Notes under the pieces: model-generated
The model's input: only the letters and a program-made list of their open reading frames with translations
The model's database searches: none
What the model was told of the DNA's origin: nothing
Made by a program: the position numbers and the translations under genes
Source: Betaproteobacteria bacterium
Lineage (GTDB): Bacteria; Pseudomonadota; Gammaproteobacteria; Burkholderiales; Casimicrobiaceae
DNA: 64,000 bases
Direction of reading: 5' to 3'
NCBI GenBank assembly: GCA_016861105.1
Contig: BOKS01000001.1
Location: 124,001 to 188,000 of the forward strand
Shown: piece by piece, positions 8,162-17,247 of the stretch
Layout of the letters: each line of letters starts with the position of its first letter
Numbering within the stretch: position 1 is the first letter of the stretch

Positions 8162-9750
8162 GGTTCGCGCGCCTCCGCCTCCGGCGGCGGGTCGAGTCCC
8201 AGCGCGCCGGCCGGCGAGAAGTGGCGGTGCGGGTGCGCGCCCGGCGCGATGAACGAGCCGGCCATCAGCTGGCCGATCTCGTCCGCGCCGCACTCCGCGA
8301 TGTCCTTTGCCTCCGACAGCCGCCCCTGTGCAATCACCGCGAGGCGGTCGCAGATCTCGAACAACTCGTCGAGCTCCTCGGACACGACGAGGACGGCCAC
8401 GCCGTCCTCGCGCAGGTCGATCAGCGCCTGGCGGATGTGCGCGGCGGCGCCCACGTCCACGCCCCACGTCGGCTGCGCGGCGATCAGCACGCGCGGGCGC
8501 TGGCGGATCTCGCGGCCCACGACGAACTTCTGCAGGTTGCCGCCGGAGAGGCTGCGCGCGGCCGCGTGCGCACCGGCGGCCTTCACGCCGAACGCGGCGA
8601 TCGTCTGCTCGGCGAACGCGCGCACCGCCTCGCTGCGCACGAAGCCACCCCTCACCATCGACTGGCGATGCGCGGTCAGCAGGACGTTCTCGGCGAGCGA
8701 CATGTCGGGGACCGCGCCGCGACCGAGCCGCTCCTCGGGCACGAACGCGAGTCCGAGCGCGCGCCGCCCCGCGGCGTCGAGGGAACCGACGGGCCGGCCG
8801 TCGAGGCGGACGGCGCCGGCGTCGGCCACCGGCCGCTCGCCGGACAGCGCTGCCATCAGCTCCTTCTGCCCGTTGCCCGAGACGCCGGCGATGCCGACGA
8901 TCTCGCCCGCGCGCACCGCGAGCGAGATCGCGTGCAGCGACGTGCCGAACGGGTCGTCCGCCGGCAGCGTCAGCCGATCGACCACCAGCCGCTCGGCGCC
9001 GGCCTTCGGCGCCGAGCGCCGCGGATGCGGCAGGTCGCCGCCGATCATCATGCGCGCGAGGGACGCGGCGCTCTCCTCGCGCGGGTCGCAGGTGCCCGTC
9101 ACGCGGCCGGCGCGCAGCACCGTGGCCTTCTGGCAGAGCGCACGGATCTCGTCGAGCTTGTGGCTGATGTAGAGGATGCTGCAGCCCTCGTCGGCGAGCG
9201 TGCGCAGCGTCGCGAACAGCTTCTCCACGGCCTGCGGCGTCAGCACCGAGGTCGGCTCGTCCATGATGAGGAGCCGCGGGTCCTGCAGCAGGCAGCGCGC
9301 GATCTCCACGCGCTGGCGCTCGCCGACGCTCATCGTGTGGACGTGCCGGTCGGGGTCGAGCGGCAGGCCGTAGTGCGCGGAGACGTCGCGGATGCGCTGC
9401 CCGAGGTCACCGCCCGCCCGCCGCGCATCGAGCGCGAGCGCGATGTTCTCCGCCACCGTGAGCGTCTCGAACAGCGAGAAGTGCTGGAACACCATGCCGA
9501 TGCCGAGCCGGCGGGCCCGCGCCGGGCTGGCGATCTGCACCGGCGAGCCTTCCCAGCGGATCGTGCCGGCGTCGGGCTTGACGACGCCGTAGATGATCTT
9601 CATCAGCGTCGACTTGCCCGCGCCGTTCTCGCCGAGCACGGCGTGGATCTCGCCCGGCAGGACGTCGAGCGCGACGCCGTCGTTGGCGACGACCGACGGG
9701 TAGACCTTCGTGATGCCGCGAAGCGCGAGGCGGGGAGGGGAGGCGCTCAT
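8158..9750 (-). CDS. Nucleoside-type ABC transporter ATPase with two ABC domains (YufO-like)
   Basis: 530 residues from an ATG at 9750. It carries two nucleotide-binding domains. The first has Walker A GENGAGKST, signature SVGERQ and Walker B LLIMDEPT. The second has the degenerate Walker A VSGNGQKE and signature SLSGGN typical of sugar/nucleoside importers, so only the first site is likely to be fully active. It energises the two permeases encoded downstream. The gene follows xdhC by 49 bp, consistent with one transcription unit for uptake and oxidation of purines. The upstream in-frame extension to 9891 lies in a non-conserved stretch and was not used. Confidence 0.9.
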   Translation of the reverse strand: MSASPPRLALRGITKVYPSVVANDGVALDVLPGEIHAVLGENGAGKSTLMKIIYGVVKPDAGTIRWEGSPVQIASPARARRLGIGMVFQHFSLFETLTVAENIALALDARRAGGDLGQRIRDVSAHYGLPLDPDRHVHTMSVGERQRVEIARCLLQDPRLLIMDEPTSVLTPQAVEKLFATLRTLADEGCSILYISHKLDEIRALCQKATVLRAGRVTGTCDPREESAASLARMMIGGDLPHPRRSAPKAGAERLVVDRLTLPADDPFGTSLHAISLAVRAGEIVGIAGVSGNGQKELMAALSGERPVADAGAVRLDGRPVGSLDAAGRRALGLAFVPEERLGRGAVPDMSLAENVLLTAHRQSMVRGGFVRSEAVRAFAEQTIAAFGVKAAGAHAAARSLSGGNLQKFVVGREIRQRPRVLIAAQPTWGVDVGAAAHIRQALIDLREDGVAVLVVSEELDELFEICDRLAVIAQGRLSEAKDIAECGADEIGQLMAGSFIAPGAHPHRHFSPAGALGLDPPPEAEAREP

Positions 9751-9799
9751 CGCGGCGGCGGGCCGGGCGCGTCCCGCGGGCCGGGCGCGCACCCTATGG

Positions 9800-10918
9800 C
9801 TAGGGGGGATCGGGGCGGGGACGCAACGCGCGCATTCTCGCACCGATCGGCGCGGTTGCGCGAACGCCGGCCGTGTGGCCTGCCCCGGCAACGCCCGCCT
9901 CGCGGAGCGCGAGCAGTTCCGCCGCCACCGCGACGGCGATGACGCCGGGCTCCTTGCCGCGCAACCCCGCCCCGATGGGGCAGGTGACGCGCGCCAGCGC
10001 CTCGGGCGGCAGGCCGCGCTGCGCGAGCCGGCGCTCGAACTGCGTGCGCTTGGACGTCGACCCGATCAGCCCGACGTAGCGCAGGTCGTCGCGGGCGAGC
10101 GCCGCCTCGACGATGTCGAAGTCGAGCGCGTGGCTGTGCGTCAGCACGACCACGCAGGCGCCGCGCGGCGCGCTCGCCACCTCGGACGCCGGATCGTCGG
10201 TGGCGACGACCTCGCAGTTGTCCGGCACGTCGGCCGGGAAGTCGTGCTCGCGCGTGTCGACCCACGCCACCTCCGCGGGCAGCGCGCCGAGGACGTGCAC
10301 CAGCGCGCGGCCGACGTGGCCGTTGCCGAACACGTGCACGTGGAATGCGGTCGGGCGCAGCACGTGCACGAACAGCGCGGCGCCGGCCGCGCCGACGAGC
10401 CCGCTGCCGCCGTCCGGCCGGGCGAGACGCGCGCGCGCTTCGCCGACGGCCGCGGACTCGAGGGCCGCGTCGCCGAGCGTGCCGCGCGCGTCGTCGAGCG
10501 TGACGACCAGGCGCGCAGCGCCGGGACCGAGCCGGCCGACGACCGCGCAGGGCGTCGCCGCGCGCTGGCAGCCGGCGACGACGTCGAGCCAGCCGCGCGC
10601 GCAGGGATCGACGCTCGCGAACACGAGCGTGGCGACGCCGCCGCAGCACTGGCCGAGGCGCGCGGCGAGGGGAAAGCGCACGGCCCACGTGGCCGGCGTC
10701 GCGCCGTCCGCCAGTGCCGCGCGCGCGATGCGGATCGCCTCGTACTCCAGGTGACCGCCGCCGATCGTGCCCGCGAGCGCCCCGGCGGAGACGACCATCG
10801 ACGCGCCGGCCTCGCGCGGCGTCGACCCGCTCGCCGACCCCACGCTCACCAGCACCGCGCGCTCGCCGCGTTGCGCGGCATCGCGCAACGCGTCGTGCCA
10901 GCGGACGTTGGCGATCAC
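9800..10918 (-). CDS. xdhC: Xanthine dehydrogenase accessory protein XdhC
   Basis: 372 residues from a GTG at 10918 overlapping the xdhB stop (GTGA). An N-terminal XdhC/CoxI domain (SGSTPREAGASMVVS) is followed by a C-terminal NAD-binding-like XdhC_C domain (VFGNGHVGRALVHVLG and YVGLIGSTSKR). By family knowledge XdhC binds molybdenum cofactor, promotes its sulfuration and inserts it into the XdhB subunit. The protein has the normal two-domain layout. Its place directly after xdhA and xdhB is the usual arrangement. Confidence 0.9.
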   Translation of the reverse strand: MIANVRWHDALRDAAQRGERAVLVSVGSASGSTPREAGASMVVSAGALAGTIGGGHLEYEAIRIARAALADGATPATWAVRFPLAARLGQCCGGVATLVFASVDPCARGWLDVVAGCQRAATPCAVVGRLGPGAARLVVTLDDARGTLGDAALESAAVGEARARLARPDGGSGLVGAAGAALFVHVLRPTAFHVHVFGNGHVGRALVHVLGALPAEVAWVDTREHDFPADVPDNCEVVATDDPASEVASAPRGACVVVLTHSHALDFDIVEAALARDDLRYVGLIGSTSKRTQFERRLAQRGLPPEALARVTCPIGAGLRGKEPGVIAVAVAAELLALREAGVAGAGHTAGVRATAPIGARMRALRPRPDPP

Positions 10919-13239
10919 CGGGCGGCCCTCGCCGCGACCTCCTCGACGGCCGCGAGGATGCGCTCGTCGGTCGCCGGCGCGTCCAGCCGCGGCGCGACGG
11001 CGTAGTCCGCCGCGCTCGCGACGGCGTCGCGCAGCGCATGGAAGGCCGAGAGCGCGAGCATGAACGGCGGCTCGCCGACCGCCTTGCTGCGGTGGATCGT
11101 CTGCTCGCGGTTGGGTTCCGGCCAGAACGCGATGCGCACGCGCGCCGGCCAGTCCCGCGACGTCGGGATCTTGTACGTCGACGGCGCGTGCGTGGCCAGT
11201 TCGCCCTTGTCGTTCCAGCAGAGCTCCTCCATCGCGAGCCAGCCCCAGCCCTGGAGGAACCCGCCTTCGACCTGGCCGCGGTCGATCGCCGGGTTGAGGG
11301 AGGCGCCCACGTCGTGCAGGATGTCGACCTCGAGCAGCCGGTGCTCGCCGGTCAGCGTGTCGATCGCTACTTCGGACACGGCGGCGCCGTAGGCGTAGTA
11401 GAAGAACGGCCGGCCGGTGAGCGTCCGGCGGTCGTAGTGGATCCTGGGCGTGGCGTAGAAGCCGGTCGCCGACAGCGGCACGCGCGCGAAGTAGGCGCTG
11501 CGCGCCACCTCGGCGAAGGGCAGCGTGTCCGCCCCCGCGTGGACGAAGCCGTCGCGGAACGCGACGTCCTGCGGCGCGCAGTCGAGCTTGCGCGCGACGA
11601 ACGCCGCGATCCGCGCGCGCAGCTTGCGCGCCGCGTCCTGCGCCGCCATGCCGTTGAGGTCGCTGCCGGACGACGCGGCGGTGGGCGAGGCGTTCGGCAC
11701 CTTGCTCGTGTCGGAGGCGGACACGCGGATGCGCTCCACGGGCAGCCCAAGCTCGCGGGCGACGACCTGGCGCACCTTGGTGAACAGGCCCTGGCCCATC
11801 TCCGTGCCGCCGTGGTTCAGCGAGACGGTGCCGTCGCTGTAGACGTGCAGCAGCGCGCCCGCCTGGTTGTAGTGCGTCGCGGTGAACGAGATGCCGAACT
11901 TGACCGGCGTGAGCGCGATGCCGCGCTTGACCACGGGACTGGACCGGTTCCACGCGCGGACCGCCTCGCGCCGCTCGCGGTAGCGCGAGGTCCGCGCCAG
12001 CTCCGCCACCAGTGCCGGCGCGATGTTGTCCTCGACGGTCATGCCGAACGGCGTGACGTTGCGCTCGTGCGTTCCGTAGAAGTTGACGGTGCGCACGTCG
12101 AGCGGGTCGCGGCCCAGCGCGCGCGCGACGTCGTCGAGCACGGCCTCGATCGCGAACATCCCCTGCGGCCCGCCGAAGCCGCGGAAGGCGGTGTCGGAGA
12201 CCGTGTTCGTCTTGCAGCGGAACGAGTGGATCGCGACGTCGGGGAGCCAGTAGGCGTTGTCGGCGTGGAACACCGCCCGGTCGTTGACCGGTCCGGAGAG
12301 GTCCGCCGAGAAGCCGCAGCGCGATGCGAGCGTCAGGTCGAGGCCGAGCACGCGTCCCTCGTCGTCGAAGCCGACCTCGTAGCGGTGCAGGAACGCGTGA
12401 CGCTTGCCGGTGGCGATCATGTCGTCGTCGCGGTCGAGCCGCAGCTTCACCGCGCGCGCGGTGCGGCGCGCGAGGATCGCGGCGACGCACGCGAACAGCG
12501 ACATCTGCGTCTCCTTGCCGCCGAACCCCCCGCCCATGCGGCGGCACTCGACGACCACCGCGTGCGCCGCGAGGCCGAGCGCGCGCGCCACCATCTGCTG
12601 CACCTCGCCCGGGTGCTGCGTGGAGCACAGCACGTGCATGCCGCCGTCGTCGGCGGGGATGGCCAGCGCCACCTGCCCTTCGAGGTAGAAGTGATCCTGG
12701 CCGCCCGAGCGCACCTCGCCCGTCAGCCGGTGCGGCGCGGCGGCGAGGGCGCGCGCCGGGTCGCCGCGCACGACGTGCACGGGCGGCAGCACGTAGGACG
12801 CCGCGGCGAGCGCCTCGTCGATGGTGAGGATCGCGGGCAGCGGATCGATCGCGTACCCCGCGAGTCGCGCGGCGCGGCGCGCGGACGTGACGCCGGTGGC
12901 GGCGACGGCGAACACCGGCTGGCCCGCGAAGTGCACGACGCCGTCGGCGAGGATCGGATCGTCGCGCTGGATCGGGCCCACGTCGTTGGCGCCGGGGACG
13001 TCGGCGGCGACGATGACGTCGACGACCCCCGGCGCGGCGCGCACGGCGGCGAGGTCGACGCCGCGCAGTCGCCCGTGGGCGACCGGCGACAGGCCCAGCG
13101 CGGCGTGCAGGGTGCCGAGCGGCTCGGCGACGTCGTCCGTGTAGGCGGCGCGACCGGCGACGTGCAGCTCCGCGGACTCGTGCGGCAGTGCCGGCGCGTG
13201 CTCCACCGGTGCCGCCGGCAGGCCGCGCGGATCGTTCAC
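10915..13239 (-). CDS. xdhB: Xanthine dehydrogenase, molybdopterin-binding large subunit
   Basis: 774 residues from a GTG at 13239 overlapping the xdhA stop (GTGA). It has an aldehyde oxidase/xanthine dehydrogenase a/b hammerhead domain (about 25-135) and then the molybdopterin-binding domain. Visible active-site motifs are GGGFGGKE, FRGFGGPQG (substrate-binding arginine region) and the late AVGEPPFM, which carries the catalytic base glutamate. The enzyme oxidises hypoxanthine to xanthine and xanthine to urate in the cytoplasm, as a heteromer with XdhA. The length is normal for the family. A larger open frame upstream to 15822 is antisense or shadow sequence. Confidence 0.93.
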   Translation of the reverse strand: MNDPRGLPAAPVEHAPALPHESAELHVAGRAAYTDDVAEPLGTLHAALGLSPVAHGRLRGVDLAAVRAAPGVVDVIVAADVPGANDVGPIQRDDPILADGVVHFAGQPVFAVAATGVTSARRAARLAGYAIDPLPAILTIDEALAAASYVLPPVHVVRGDPARALAAAPHRLTGEVRSGGQDHFYLEGQVALAIPADDGGMHVLCSTQHPGEVQQMVARALGLAAHAVVVECRRMGGGFGGKETQMSLFACVAAILARRTARAVKLRLDRDDDMIATGKRHAFLHRYEVGFDDEGRVLGLDLTLASRCGFSADLSGPVNDRAVFHADNAYWLPDVAIHSFRCKTNTVSDTAFRGFGGPQGMFAIEAVLDDVARALGRDPLDVRTVNFYGTHERNVTPFGMTVEDNIAPALVAELARTSRYRERREAVRAWNRSSPVVKRGIALTPVKFGISFTATHYNQAGALLHVYSDGTVSLNHGGTEMGQGLFTKVRQVVARELGLPVERIRVSASDTSKVPNASPTAASSGSDLNGMAAQDAARKLRARIAAFVARKLDCAPQDVAFRDGFVHAGADTLPFAEVARSAYFARVPLSATGFYATPRIHYDRRTLTGRPFFYYAYGAAVSEVAIDTLTGEHRLLEVDILHDVGASLNPAIDRGQVEGGFLQGWGWLAMEELCWNDKGELATHAPSTYKIPTSRDWPARVRIAFWPEPNREQTIHRSKAVGEPPFMLALSAFHALRDAVASAADYAVAPRLDAPATDERILAAVEEVAARAAR

Positions 13240-14747
13240 CGCGCTTCTCCGGTCGCGGCGAGGTCGCCGACGCGCGTGGCGACGCGCGGGCTCGCGCCGG
13301 CGTCGAGCCACAGGCGCCGCAGCAGGTTGCCCAGCACGCGCCGCCGGTAGCCTGCGGAGGCGCGCATGTCGTCGATCGGCGCGAACTCGCGCTCGAGCAC
13401 GCCGGCGGCCTGCGCGAGCGTCGCCTCGCTCCACGGCCGGCCGGCGAGCGCCTCCTCCGTGCGCCGCGCACGCGCGGGGACCGGCGCCACGCCGCCGCAG
13501 CCGATGCGCGCGTGCGCGATGCGCCCGTCCTCCACGCGCAGCGCGAAGCAGGCGAACACCGACGAGATGTCCTGGTCGTAGCGCTTGCCGACCTTCCAGG
13601 CGCGCAGCAGCAGCCCCGGCGGACGCGGCGGCACGACGATGCGCGCGAGGATCTCCCCGGGCGCGCGCGCGGTCCGGCGGTAGCCGACGTGGAAGTCCTC
13701 GAGCGCGAGCGCTCGCGTCGTCGCGCCGTGGCGCAGCACGACCTGCGCGGCCAGCGCGATCAGCGCGGGCATCGAGTCGCCGATCGGCGAGCCGTTGGCG
13801 ACGTTGCCGCCGAGCGTGCCCGCGGTGCGGATCGGCACCGAGGCGAAGCGAAACCACGCCTCGCGCAGCTCCGGAAACGTCTCGTCGAGCGCCGCGAACG
13901 CGTCGGCGAGGGACGCGCCCGCGCCGATCGCCAGTCCCTCCGGCCCGCGCCCGATGCGTGCGAGGTCGGCGGCGGCCGTCGTCGCGATCAGCGTGCCGAG
14001 ATCGCGGTGCTGCTTGGTCACCCACAGCGCGACGTCCGTCGCGCCGGCGACGACCTGCGCCTCCGGATGGGCGGCGCAGGCGGCGGCGAGCGCTTCTTCG
14101 GAGGCTGGCGCGATCCAGCGCTGGCCGGCGGCCGCGTAGTCGAGGCCGTCGGGCCGCGCGAGCGCCGCCAGCTGCTGCGCGAGCCGTTCCTCGTCGGCCG
14201 CGGCCGGCGGCGAGCCGTCGCGCGCGCGTCCCGGACCGCGCCATCCGTCCGGCGCCGGCAGCTCGCGCATCCGCTGCGCGGCGTCGAGGATCGGCCGGTA
14301 GCCCGTGCAGCGGCACAGGTTCCCGGCCAGTGCGACGTCGACGTCCTCGCGCGTCGCGGCGCCGGCCTGCTTGTACAGCGCGAACAGGCTCATCACGAAA
14401 CCCGGGGTGCAGAAGCCGCACTGCGAGCCGTGGCAGTCGACCATCGCCTGCTGCACCGGATGCAGCGTTCCGTCCGCGGCGCGCAGGCTCTCGACGGTGA
14501 ACACCGCGGTGCCGTCGAGCGACGGCAGCAGGGCGATGCACGCGTTGAGCGGCCGCCACGCGAGGCGCGCCCCGTCGCGCCGCGCGACGACGACGGTGCA
14601 CGCGCCGCAGTCGCCTTCGGCGCAGCCCTCCTTGGTGCCGGTCAGGCGGCGGCACTCCCGCAGCCACGCGAGCAGCGTGGTCTGCGGCGCGACGTCGTCG
14701 ACCGTGACGAGGGCGCCGTTGAGCAGGAGGCGGATCGGCTCGGCCAT
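13236..14747 (-). CDS. xdhA: Xanthine dehydrogenase, iron-sulfur/FAD small subunit
   Basis: 503 residues from an ATG at 14747. The N-terminal plant-type 2Fe-2S domain has Cys42, Cys47, Cys50 and Cys70 (GCAEGDCGAC). The second 2Fe-2S domain has Cys110, Cys113, Cys145 and Cys147 (CGFCTPG, CRCTG). An FAD-binding domain follows, with GGNVANGSPIGDS, and then a CO dehydrogenase flavoprotein C-terminal domain. It passes electrons from the molybdenum site of XdhB through iron-sulfur centres and FAD to NAD. It is the first gene of the xdhABC-transporter unit. A candidate promoter lies at 14789-14817. Confidence 0.94.
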   Translation of the reverse strand: MAEPIRLLLNGALVTVDDVAPQTTLLAWLRECRRLTGTKEGCAEGDCGACTVVVARRDGARLAWRPLNACIALLPSLDGTAVFTVESLRAADGTLHPVQQAMVDCHGSQCGFCTPGFVMSLFALYKQAGAATREDVDVALAGNLCRCTGYRPILDAAQRMRELPAPDGWRGPGRARDGSPPAAADEERLAQQLAALARPDGLDYAAAGQRWIAPASEEALAAACAAHPEAQVVAGATDVALWVTKQHRDLGTLIATTAAADLARIGRGPEGLAIGAGASLADAFAALDETFPELREAWFRFASVPIRTAGTLGGNVANGSPIGDSMPALIALAAQVVLRHGATTRALALEDFHVGYRRTARAPGEILARIVVPPRPPGLLLRAWKVGKRYDQDISSVFACFALRVEDGRIAHARIGCGGVAPVPARARRTEEALAGRPWSEATLAQAAGVLEREFAPIDDMRASAGYRRRVLGNLLRRLWLDAGASPRVATRVGDLAATGEAR

Positions 14748-14788
14748 GCGGAAGGAGCGGCGCGCGCCGGGGCGCGAGGGACGGGTCG

Positions 14789-14817
14789 ATCCTCGCCCCG
14801 GGCCCCCGCGCTGTCAA
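14789..14817 (-). promoter_or_regulatory. Candidate sigma-70 promoter for xdhA
   Basis: On the minus strand a perfect TTGACA (14812-14817) is followed 17 bp later by GAGGAT (14789-14794), which matches the -10 consensus at only three of six positions. It would give a leader of about 35 nt before xdhA. The weak -10 suggests an activator or a chance match. Confidence 0.35.
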
Positions 14818-14915
14818 TCGGCGGCGCGCCCTCGCCGACCCCGGGAGGCGCGCGCGCCCGGGTCCGGCGGCCCGGGACGGACGACACGGCGGACTGCCGT
14901 GCGAACGGCGGCCGG

Positions 14916-15779
14916 CTACTGCTGCGTCGCGTTCAACAGGAAGAGCGCCTGCAGCAGCGCGGGCGGCTTGCCCAGCGCGCCGAACCAGCGCCCGTAGATC
15001 TCGTCGAGCTCGCGGCTCGCATACACCTGCGACAGCGCACGGTTCACTTCCAGCCGGAACGCGGAGTCGTTGCGCGGGAGCGCGAGCGCGTAGGGCTCGA
15101 ACGACACGTTCTCCTCGAGCATCATCAGCGGCGAAGGATCCTTCGACAGTGCCGCACTGCCGACGAGCTTGAGCTTGTCGCTCGCGAAGGCGTGGACCGT
15201 GCCGGCGTCGACCAGCGCGATCGCCTCGGCCGCGTCGCGGACCCGCACGAGCTCGGCGTTGATCAGGCGCTCCTTGAAGACGGCCTGCAGCCGCTGCTCG
15301 GTCGTCGTCCCTCCGATCACGGCGACCTTCTTGCCGGCGAGGTCGCCGACGCTCGCCACCTTCGCGTCGCGCCGCGCGAGCACGCCGCCCGTGTCGACGA
15401 AGATGAGGGCCGAGAAGTCGACGGACTTCATCCGGCCGAGCGTGGGCGTCGTGTTGCCGCACTCGAGGTGCGCCCTGCCGTCCGCGACCATCGCCAGGCG
15501 CTCGGCAGTGGTCCCGGCCTTCCAGTTCACCTTGAGATTCGGCTCGCCGACCGCTCGTCCGATGCCGGCGACGACCTTCTTGCACAGGTCGACCGCGTAG
15601 CCGGCCGGCGCGGCGTCCTTGCCGACGAACGCGTACGGCATCGAGTCGCCGGCGTAGGCGACGTCGATCGCCTTCGCGGACTTGATCCGGCCGAGCGTGT
15701 CGGCCGGATCGTGCGCGTGCAGCACTCCGGCGCCGAGGCATGCGACGGCGGCCAGGACGAGCGTGGAACGAACGAGCAT
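14916..15779 (-). CDS. Periplasmic amino-acid-type (SBP family 3) binding protein A
   Basis: 287 residues from an ATG at 15779. A signal peptide (MLVRSTLVLAAVACLGAGVLHA) precedes a bacterial extracellular solute-binding protein family 3 fold: DAGTVHAFASD, ECGNTTPTLGRMKSVDFS and DLAGKKVAVIGGTTTEQ. No permease or ATPase for a polar amino acid importer is adjacent. The gene is divergent from a clear paralogue starting at 15931 that shares the ECG(N/T)TT-TLGRM motif and overall layout. The ligand is unknown. A role as an importer component acting with distant genes, or as a sensor-type binding protein, is possible. Confidence 0.82.
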   Translation of the reverse strand: MLVRSTLVLAAVACLGAGVLHAHDPADTLGRIKSAKAIDVAYAGDSMPYAFVGKDAAPAGYAVDLCKKVVAGIGRAVGEPNLKVNWKAGTTAERLAMVADGRAHLECGNTTPTLGRMKSVDFSALIFVDTGGVLARRDAKVASVGDLAGKKVAVIGGTTTEQRLQAVFKERLINAELVRVRDAAEAIALVDAGTVHAFASDKLKLVGSAALSKDPSPLMMLEENVSFEPYALALPRNDSAFRLEVNRALSQVYASRELDEIYGRWFGALGKPPALLQALFLLNATQQ

Positions 15780-15930
15780 GGGAGTCCCGCCAGGGTGGGC
15801 GCGAGTGGCCGCGCGGCGACAAGCATAGCCCGGATCGCCGTCGTCGCGGCGCGCCGGCGTTCGACGCCGCCGGGGCGGGCGGCAGGGGTGCGTGCTAGAC
15901 TGCCGCGGTCTCCACGCGCCCTCGGATCGC
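15780..15930. promoter_or_regulatory. Divergent promoter region between two paralogous binding proteins
   Basis: The 151-bp spacer should contain both promoters. A TG-C-TAGACT extended -10 element ends at 15901 for the plus-strand gene, and a TATGCT (15822-15827, minus strand) could serve the minus-strand gene. Neither has a good -35 box. Both calls are weak. Confidence 0.35.
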
Positions 15931-16839
15931 ATGCGTCCGTTCGTTTCCACGCGTGCCCGCCGCGTCGCGGCGGGCGCCGCGACGCGCGTCGCGGCTGCGC
16001 TGCTGCTGGCGGCGGTCGTCTCGACACCCGACGGCGTCGCGGCGGCAGGCAGCGCTACGCTCGAGCGCATCAAGGCGAGCGCCGTCGTCCGCTTCGCCTA
16101 CCGGGACGGCGCGGCGCCGTTCTCGTTCCGGGACACCGACGGCCGGGTGCGCGGCTACGCGGTGGAGCTCTGCGAGCGCGTGGCCGCGTCGCTGCGCACG
16201 AGCCTGGGTCTCGCGCAGCTCGACGTCCAGTGGCGTGCCGTCGACGCGGCGACCCGCATCGACGCCGTCGCGAACGGCGAGGTCGATGCCGAGTGCGGCA
16301 CGACGACGATCACGCTCGGCCGGATGGAGCGGGTCGACTTCAGCGTGCCCATCTTCGTGGACGGCGGCAGCGTGCTGGTGCGCGCCGATCGCAAGCTCGG
16401 CCGGCTCGCCGACCTCAAGGGGCGGCGGATCGCCGTCATCCCGGGCACGACGACGGAACGCGCGCTGACGACGCAGCTCACCGCGGCCGGCGCGCCGGCG
16501 ACGATCGTCCCGGTGAAGGACGTGGCCGAGGGCATGGCTGCGCTCGGCGCCGGCCGCGTCGACGGCGTCGCCGGCGACAGGATCGTGCTGATCGTGCAGC
16601 GCGCGCGCGCGGCGAAGCCCGAAGGGCTCGCCTTCGTCGGCGACGACTTCTCGTACGAGCCCTACGCGATCGTGGTGCGGCGCGACGACCCCGACTTCCG
16701 GCTGGCGGTCAACCGCGCGCTCGTCGGGCTGTACCGCAGCGGCGCCATCGACCCCGTGTTCCAGCGCTGGCTCGGCGCGTTCGGCGCGCCGGGGCCGCTG
16801 CTCCACGCGATGTTCTACCTGCAGCAATACCAGGACTGA
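15931..16839 (+). CDS. Periplasmic amino-acid-type (SBP family 3) binding protein B, first gene of the Mla-type operon
   Basis: 302 residues from an ATG at 15931. The frame extends 13 codons upstream, but the signal peptide (MRPFVSTRARRVAAG, long hydrophobic core, GVAAA) begins here. It is a family-3 periplasmic binding protein with FRDTDGRVRGYAVELC, ECGTTTITLGRMERVDFS and LKGRRIAVIPGTTTERAL. It ends only 2 bp before the next gene and apparently heads the transcription unit that includes the MlaEFD-like lipid transporter. That link is unusual, because these proteins normally serve amino acid importers. The ligand is unknown. Confidence 0.82.
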   Translation: MRPFVSTRARRVAAGAATRVAAALLLAAVVSTPDGVAAAGSATLERIKASAVVRFAYRDGAAPFSFRDTDGRVRGYAVELCERVAASLRTSLGLAQLDVQWRAVDAATRIDAVANGEVDAECGTTTITLGRMERVDFSVPIFVDGGSVLVRADRKLGRLADLKGRRIAVIPGTTTERALTTQLTAAGAPATIVPVKDVAEGMAALGAGRVDGVAGDRIVLIVQRARAAKPEGLAFVGDDFSYEPYAIVVRRDDPDFRLAVNRALVGLYRSGAIDPVFQRWLGAFGAPGPLLHAMFYLQQYQD

Positions 16840-16841
16840 CG

Positions 16842-17231
16842 ATGCGCACGGTCCTGCTGATGCTCGCGACCGCGACGGCGCTCCCCGCGGCCGCGCAGTC
16901 CCCGTGCGACAACTGCGGCCGCATCGAGGAGATCCGCACCGTGCGCGAGTCCGCCGCGTGGACGCCGCTCGGGACGATGGGGTCGGTGGGGGCTGGGACC
17001 GGCCGGACGACCACGGCCTTCAACCTCTCGACGGGCTCGATGGTGGTGCTCGGCGCCGCCGGCGGCGCCGGGTACGCGAAGCGCCCGCAGTCCTACGAAC
17101 GACCGCGCTGGGAGATCGCCGTGCGCATGGACGCGGGCGGCACGCGTCTCGTCTCGCAGGCCTACGAGCCCGCGCTTCGCGTCGGCGACCGCGTCCGGGT
17201 GTTCGGGACGCAGCTCGAGCTCGCGAACTAG
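16842..17231 (+). CDS. Small exported protein with glycine-rich segment, function unknown
   Basis: 129 residues from an ATG at 16842, 2 bp after the binding-protein gene. A signal peptide (MRTVLLMLATATALPAAAQ) is followed by a CDNCG motif, a Gly/Ala-rich stretch (VVLGAAGGAGYAKRP) and a C-terminal segment (RPRWEIAVRMDAGGTRLVS to VGDRVRVFGTQLEL). The end resembles the C-terminal beta-rich part of glycine-zipper outer-membrane proteins of the SlyB type, but I cannot assign a family with certainty. It is probably periplasmic or outer-membrane associated, which would fit the lipid-transport genes downstream. Confidence 0.65.
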   Translation: MRTVLLMLATATALPAAAQSPCDNCGRIEEIRTVRESAAWTPLGTMGSVGAGTGRTTTAFNLSTGSMVVLGAAGGAGYAKRPQSYERPRWEIAVRMDAGGTRLVSQAYEPALRVGDRVRVFGTQLELAN

Positions 17232-17247
17232 CGGATCCTCGCGACGC

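Noticed and set aside
9800..15822. Very long minus-strand frames of 1223 and 1635 codons
   Set aside because: Only their downstream parts (XdhC and XdhB) show homology. The upstream parts are shadows of XdhB, XdhA and the binding-protein gene in other frames.
10714..17231. Plus-strand frames of 878 and 1347 codons across the xdh genes
   Set aside because: Arg-rich antisense composition without domains. Only the last 129 codons (16842-17231) were kept as a real gene, on signal peptide and operon evidence.
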